Source: Lachnospiraceae bacterium UBA3711
Lineage (GTDB): Bacteria > Bacillota > Clostridia > Lachnospirales > Lachnospiraceae
Length of the DNA: 8,481 nucleotides
Direction: 5' to 3'
Assembly: GCA_002371345.1 (NCBI GenBank)
Contig: DFHY01000018.1
Span: forward strand, 1-8,481
Shown: positions 6,140 to 8,481 of the stretch, piece after piece
How positions within the stretch are numbered: the first letter of the stretch is position 1
How the letters are laid out: every line of letters starts with the position of its first letter
The notes under the pieces: model-generated
Database searches by the model: none
Told to the model about the DNA's origin: nothing
The model's input: the letters and a program-made list of their open reading frames with translations, nothing else
Made by a program: the position numbers and the translations under genes

Positions 6140-6259
6140 TCAAGTCTCTCCAAGTTACAGATAATCCAGTCCCGCACCTCATCCGCGGCAGCTTTATATC
6201 TGTATCACGCTTCATCCGAGGCAGGTCTGTATCCGCCTCATGCTTCATCCGCGGCAGCT
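6140..6259. other. Gap between VWA and methyltransferase genes, largely tandem repeat
   Basis: The 120 bases between the two genes contain the 33-bp repeat described separately, plus the methyltransferase ribosome binding site. On the minus strand TATAAA occurs within the repeat, but no matching -35 box is found at the right distance. I see no convincing internal promoter or terminator, so read-through from the VWA gene is likely. Confidence 0.4.
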
Positions 6260-6270
6260 TTACATGCTTC
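6179..6270. repeat. 33-bp imperfect tandem repeat, three copies
   Basis: The core TCATCCGCGGCAGCTTTA appears exactly at 6179-6196 and 6245-6262, with a diverged middle copy starting at 6212, giving a period of 33 bp. The third copy includes the stop codon (6260-6262) and last codons of the VWA gene, so the array runs out of that gene's 3' end into the intergenic gap. It may reflect slippage duplication of the gene end. Confidence 0.75.
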
Positions 6271-8221
6271 TTGTCTGTGCCTGTGCCAGACTTCTCCGGA
6301 GCAGCTCACAGACCGCGTCAGGGAGCTGATTCAGCGTTTTCACCCGGACATACTGCTGGGAGTAGATCTGATGAACCTGCTCAAGATGCGATGAAGCCCC
6401 ATAGAATAAAGCGCCTGTATAAACACCGTCTGATATCAGACTGCGAACAGCCTCTCCGGCGTCACGTACCGGTTCATCTCCCTCATACTCCCGGGGAAAC
6501 AGGCTGCCTTCCTTCGGCGGCAGCGGGGTACTGTCATTCGGACTTGCGTCCGTCAGCACCAGAAGAACCCTCGTCATGAAACTCCCGCTCTTCTGTTCTT
6601 CCCCGATAAGATACTCCATAGCCTTCAGGCACATGGCGTCCCTGTTCCAGCCCCCGGCGTAATACTTCATGATTCCGTCACCGCGCCTGTCTCCGAATTC
6701 CTTCAGTCTCTGAAGGACCGTATACCCCTTGAGCGACCGGAACGCCGTTACACGCACCGGAATATGGCACTCCTCAAAGCTCCGGGAGATAACCAGTGCC
6801 TGAGCTGCTATCATTTCCTGGGAATTAATTCTGGACGACGACGCGTCCAGAAGCAGATCGACACATACCGACGCTTCATCGATATCAGAATCCGTGAGAA
6901 AGATCCGCGTATCCCTGAGTGTCCTGGCTCTCCACGCACTTGATCCGTCCAGCCGGCCGGCCTTCGAACGCGATGGAAGATAACGAAGATAGGACTGGAA
7001 TATCGTGTCTGCCTGCGCGCTCAGATTGCGTATGCTCTCCATGACGCTGAAACGGTTTTCCTGAAGATACTCCTCATTACGCTTCCTCTGTGCTGCCTGG
7101 TCTCTCTTCAGCCTCAGTATCTCCTTCGAATGAGACGAAGATCTGCCCGGCTTGTCTTTTTCACGTCCTGTGTACTCAGCCACCTGCGCGCCTGAGGTAT
7201 CTTCCCCGGACACCACTAAGCCTGAGACAACTTCCCCTGACATCGCTGTGCCTGAGCTGCCTTCTCCTGACATCACTGAGCCTGAGCTGCCTTCCCCTGA
7301 CATCACTGAGCCTGAAGCAGCCTTCTCTGCCATTGCCGTGCCTGCCGCCGGTACATCTGTGAACCATAGCCTGCAGGATGCGTCGTTCTCCCTGCAAATC
7401 GTCCCCTCTATGATCTTCATCTCAGCTTCCGTGTACATACACGGTCCGAATGACGCTTCTATATATGACCGGCTCTCCCTGAGCTTTGCCGTGTCGGGCA
7501 TCACCTTCAGGCTGTGCGTTATATGTACGCTTCTCTTCGCGTCACCGCTTCCGGTTCCTCTGCGAAGAACAAGAAGATCCTCGCTGCCCGCCGCATGTTT
7601 GGAAAATGCTCCTGTCAGGACTTTAAGCAGTCCTCTTCCTGCCCTGCCCGCCCCGGCAGCATCATTGAGAGAAAGGCGAAAGCTCTCCCTCAGGATCTGT
7701 TGCATATGCTCAAGCACCTCGTCTGTATCCCATGACGGGGAAAACTCCAGCTTGTCCGCAAGCGCCTTTGCCCCGGAGCCTGCGGAAAACACTCTCCGCC
7801 CAAGCACACGGCTCCACCTGATAAGCTCCTGATCATATGCCCTGATGCTCATGAATGACATCTGCTGCTCGGAAAGCATACCGCTGACGCGGAAGAATTC
7901 TTCCGCGCGCGCCTTCCTCATGTTCTCAAGACACGGCCTTTCCGGCGTCTCCTTGCCGAAAACGCAGTTCTCGATGCCAAGCCACAGCACTGACGAGGCT
8001 TCATCTATGGTAGGTCCTGTACCCAGGCGTTCAAAAAAGTCCGTAATCCGCCCGGCATCAAGCCACTTGGCCGACAGTCCGATAACCATATTCATATAGT
8101 CGTCAGCATCACCATTCTGGTGAAATGCCAGGAACGGAGAATCCCAGCCATAATCCTGAGCTGCGTTCCATATGATATTCATAGCCCGTCTTGAGCTGCC
8201 GGTATAATGCTGCTTGATCAT
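6260..8221 (-). CDS. NorD-like VWA-domain protein (nitric oxide reductase activation protein family)
   Basis: The 653-residue cytosolic protein ends in a von Willebrand A domain (about 450-640). Its MIDAS metal site is visible: LLLDASSSRINSQ supplies D459-x-S461-x-S463, GGWNRDAM (523-530) gives the middle-loop acidic residue, and VLLVLTDASPND (552-563) supplies D558. This arrangement matches the NorD/CobT-type VWA proteins, which work with MoxR-class AAA+ ATPases to remodel or load metal into client enzymes. The helical N-terminal region (1-290) has no domain I can name. The linker (301-345) is a low-complexity 10-residue repeat rich in Ser, Gly and Met, followed by a charged stretch (352-390) likely to be helical. 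AGGA lies nine bases before the ATG at 8221, a modest ribosome binding site. The nitric oxide reductase link is only the family name: no nor genes are here. The client is unknown. Confidence 0.9.
   Translation of the reverse strand: MIKQHYTGSSRRAMNIIWNAAQDYGWDSPFLAFHQNGDADDYMNMVIGLSAKWLDAGRITDFFERLGTGPTIDEASSVLWLGIENCVFGKETPERPCLENMRKARAEEFFRVSGMLSEQQMSFMSIRAYDQELIRWSRVLGRRVFSAGSGAKALADKLEFSPSWDTDEVLEHMQQILRESFRLSLNDAAGAGRAGRGLLKVLTGAFSKHAAGSEDLLVLRRGTGSGDAKRSVHITHSLKVMPDTAKLRESRSYIEASFGPCMYTEAEMKIIEGTICRENDASCRLWFTDVPAAGTAMAEKAASGSVMSGEGSSGSVMSGEGSSGTAMSGEVVSGLVVSGEDTSGAQVAEYTGREKDKPGRSSSHSKEILRLKRDQAAQRKRNEEYLQENRFSVMESIRNLSAQADTIFQSYLRYLPSRSKAGRLDGSSAWRARTLRDTRIFLTDSDIDEASVCVDLLLDASSSRINSQEMIAAQALVISRSFEECHIPVRVTAFRSLKGYTVLQRLKEFGDRRGDGIMKYYAGGWNRDAMCLKAMEYLIGEEQKSGSFMTRVLLVLTDASPNDSTPLPPKEGSLFPREYEGDEPVRDAGEAVRSLISDGVYTGALFYGASSHLEQVHQIYSQQYVRVKTLNQLPDAVCELLRRSLAQAQTRSM
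7202..7321. repeat. 30-bp in-frame tandem repeat encoding a Ser/Gly/Met linker, at least four copies
   Basis: Four consecutive 30-bp units encode AASGSVMSGE, GSSGSVMSGE, GSSGTAMSGE and VVSGLVVSGE. A further degenerate unit (AGTAMAEKA-like, about 7322-7350) lies upstream in the gene and a partial one downstream. The repeat sits exactly between the N-terminal region and the charged segment before the VWA domain, so copy-number change would alter only linker length. Confidence 0.85.
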
Positions 8222-8391
8222 GTCAGATAATCCTGTAAATAGCCGGTGTCATATGCTTCAGCCTTCCCGTCCGCGCAAGGGTGCCGGTAAAGCGCGCGGC
8301 ATCTGGTAAACGTTGCGCCGCAGCCTTCCCGTCCGCGCAGGGGTGCCGGATTAATCGTTCAGACTGTTATGTTAAACGGCCATGTTCAACA
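8222..8391. other. Gap upstream of the VWA gene, with direct and inverted repeats
   Basis: These 170 bases separate the upstream partial gene from the VWA gene. They contain the 29-bp direct repeat pair and the 9-bp inverted repeat listed separately. No strong promoter was found on the minus strand: the best match, TTTAAC-17-TAATCC, is weak. The ribosome binding site of the VWA gene is near 8231-8234. Confidence 0.4.
8259..8349. repeat. Pair of 29-bp direct repeats separated by 33 bp
   Basis: Copies at 8259-8287 and 8321-8349 match at 28 of 29 positions and begin CAGCCTTCCCGTCCGCGCA. The 33 bases between are GC-rich and contain GGTAAA at the repeat boundary and again in the middle. TGCCG (8282-8286) can pair with CGGCA (8297-8301), giving a small hairpin. 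The function is unknown; it may be a dispersed intergenic repeat or a slippage product. Confidence 0.8.
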
Positions 8392-8392
8392 T
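8369..8392. promoter_or_regulatory. 9-bp inverted repeat just after the upstream gene
   Basis: ATGTTAAAC (8369-8377) and GTTCAACAT (8384-8392) are complementary except for one position, which can form a G-U pair in RNA, around a six-base loop. It directly follows the stop codon of the upstream partial gene on the minus strand. The absence of a downstream U-run argues against an efficient intrinsic terminator; it could be a processing hairpin or an operator. Confidence 0.45.
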
Positions 8393-8481
8393 CAGAAATT
8401 AAACACTGCCTCCTTATCAAGGTCCAGAGGAATCCTAGCCCGGATCACATCCATAACAAGACCTCTCTCGTATGCGTCGAA
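8392..8481 (-). CDS. C-terminal end of an unidentified gene, probably the MoxR-type AAA+ partner
   Basis: The minus strand is open from the right edge to a TGA at 8392-8394 and encodes the last 29 residues, FDAYERGLVMDVIRARIP followed by LDLDKEAVFNF. The composition, with alternating charged and hydrophobic residues, is that of a folded soluble protein tail, and a strand-consistent gene is expected here. NorD-like VWA genes are usually preceded by a MoxR-class AAA+ ATPase gene, so this is the natural candidate. No Walker motif falls within the window, so the identity is inference from position only. Confidence 0.6.
   Translation of the reverse strand, partial: FDAYERGLVMDVIRARIPLDLDKEAVFNF

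Noticed and set aside
5899..6579. 226-codon plus-strand open frame spanning the methyltransferase/VWA junction
   Set aside because: It is antisense to two well-recognised genes, and its repeated FIRG-type peptides come from the 33-bp DNA repeat.
7152..7832. 226-codon plus-strand open frame opposite the VWA gene
   Set aside because: It is a shadow of the minus-strand gene; its apparent peptide repeats are the complement of the VWA linker repeat, and there is no ribosome binding site.
8259..8349. Two-repeat CRISPR (29-bp repeat, 33-bp spacer)
   Set aside because: The dimensions fit, but there are only two copies, no cas gene, and the spacer shares GGTAAA-containing sequence with the repeat boundary. 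A duplicated intergenic element is simpler.
8369..8392. Intrinsic terminator after the upstream partial gene
   Set aside because: The stem is AT-rich and no U-run follows on the minus strand, so it is recorded only as an inverted repeat.

Overview
The window looks like chromosomal DNA from an anaerobic Clostridia-type Bacillota, most likely a Lachnospiraceae-like gut or rumen bacterium. The evidence is strong AGGAGG-type ribosome binding sites before most genes, moderately GC-rich coding sequence, a BioY-type ECF vitamin transporter, a single-chain iron-sulfur L-serine dehydratase, and a MoxR/VWA gene pair. No transposase, integrase, phage gene, tRNA or rRNA is visible. The taxonomic assignment is inference from gene content. 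Left part (1-1246): the 5' portion of an iron-sulfur flavoprotein-like oxidoreductase gene runs off the left edge on the minus strand with its own promoter (513-541). It is divergent from bioY. The roughly 790 bp between the two start codons hold no convincing gene but are rich in structure: a long imperfect fold-back (about 589-798) whose core is a perfect 15-bp inverted repeat, then four near-palindromic GTTAAC-centred sites repeated every 28-29 bp (907-1009), then a good sigma-A promoter (1021-1049) whose -35 box lies in a BirA-operator-like inverted repeat, then a leader of about 190 nt with three small hairpins. Middle-left (1247-2369, plus strand): bioY, the substrate-binding S component of the biotin ECF transporter, is followed without a gap by a DUF1284 protein with Cys-rich, probably metal-binding motifs. 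Its stop codon overlaps that of the convergent pfkB-family gene. Right part (2366-8481, minus strand): a probable operon, read right to left. It contains the last 29 codons of an unidentified gene (position suggests a MoxR-type AAA+ ATPase), a large NorD-like VWA-domain protein, an RsmF/NOL1-NOP2-Sun-type rRNA m5C methyltransferase, an L-serine ammonia-lyase whose start codon is one base from the methyltransferase stop, and a PfkB-family sugar/nucleoside kinase with a PsuK-like look. AAA+ and VWA proteins of this kind usually act together as a remodelling or metallo-enzyme maturation pair; the other genes look like housekeeping functions carried on the same transcript. The most distinctive feature of the window is the recurrence of short direct repeats of about 28-33 bp at five separate places: upstream of bioY (28 bp), inside rsmF (30 bp, two copies), in the VWA/rsmF gap (33 bp, three copies), inside the VWA gene (30 bp, four or more copies), and in the gap upstream of the VWA gene (29 bp, two copies). 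The two best candidates for undescribed biology are the long fold-back at 589-798 and the palindrome array controlling bioY.
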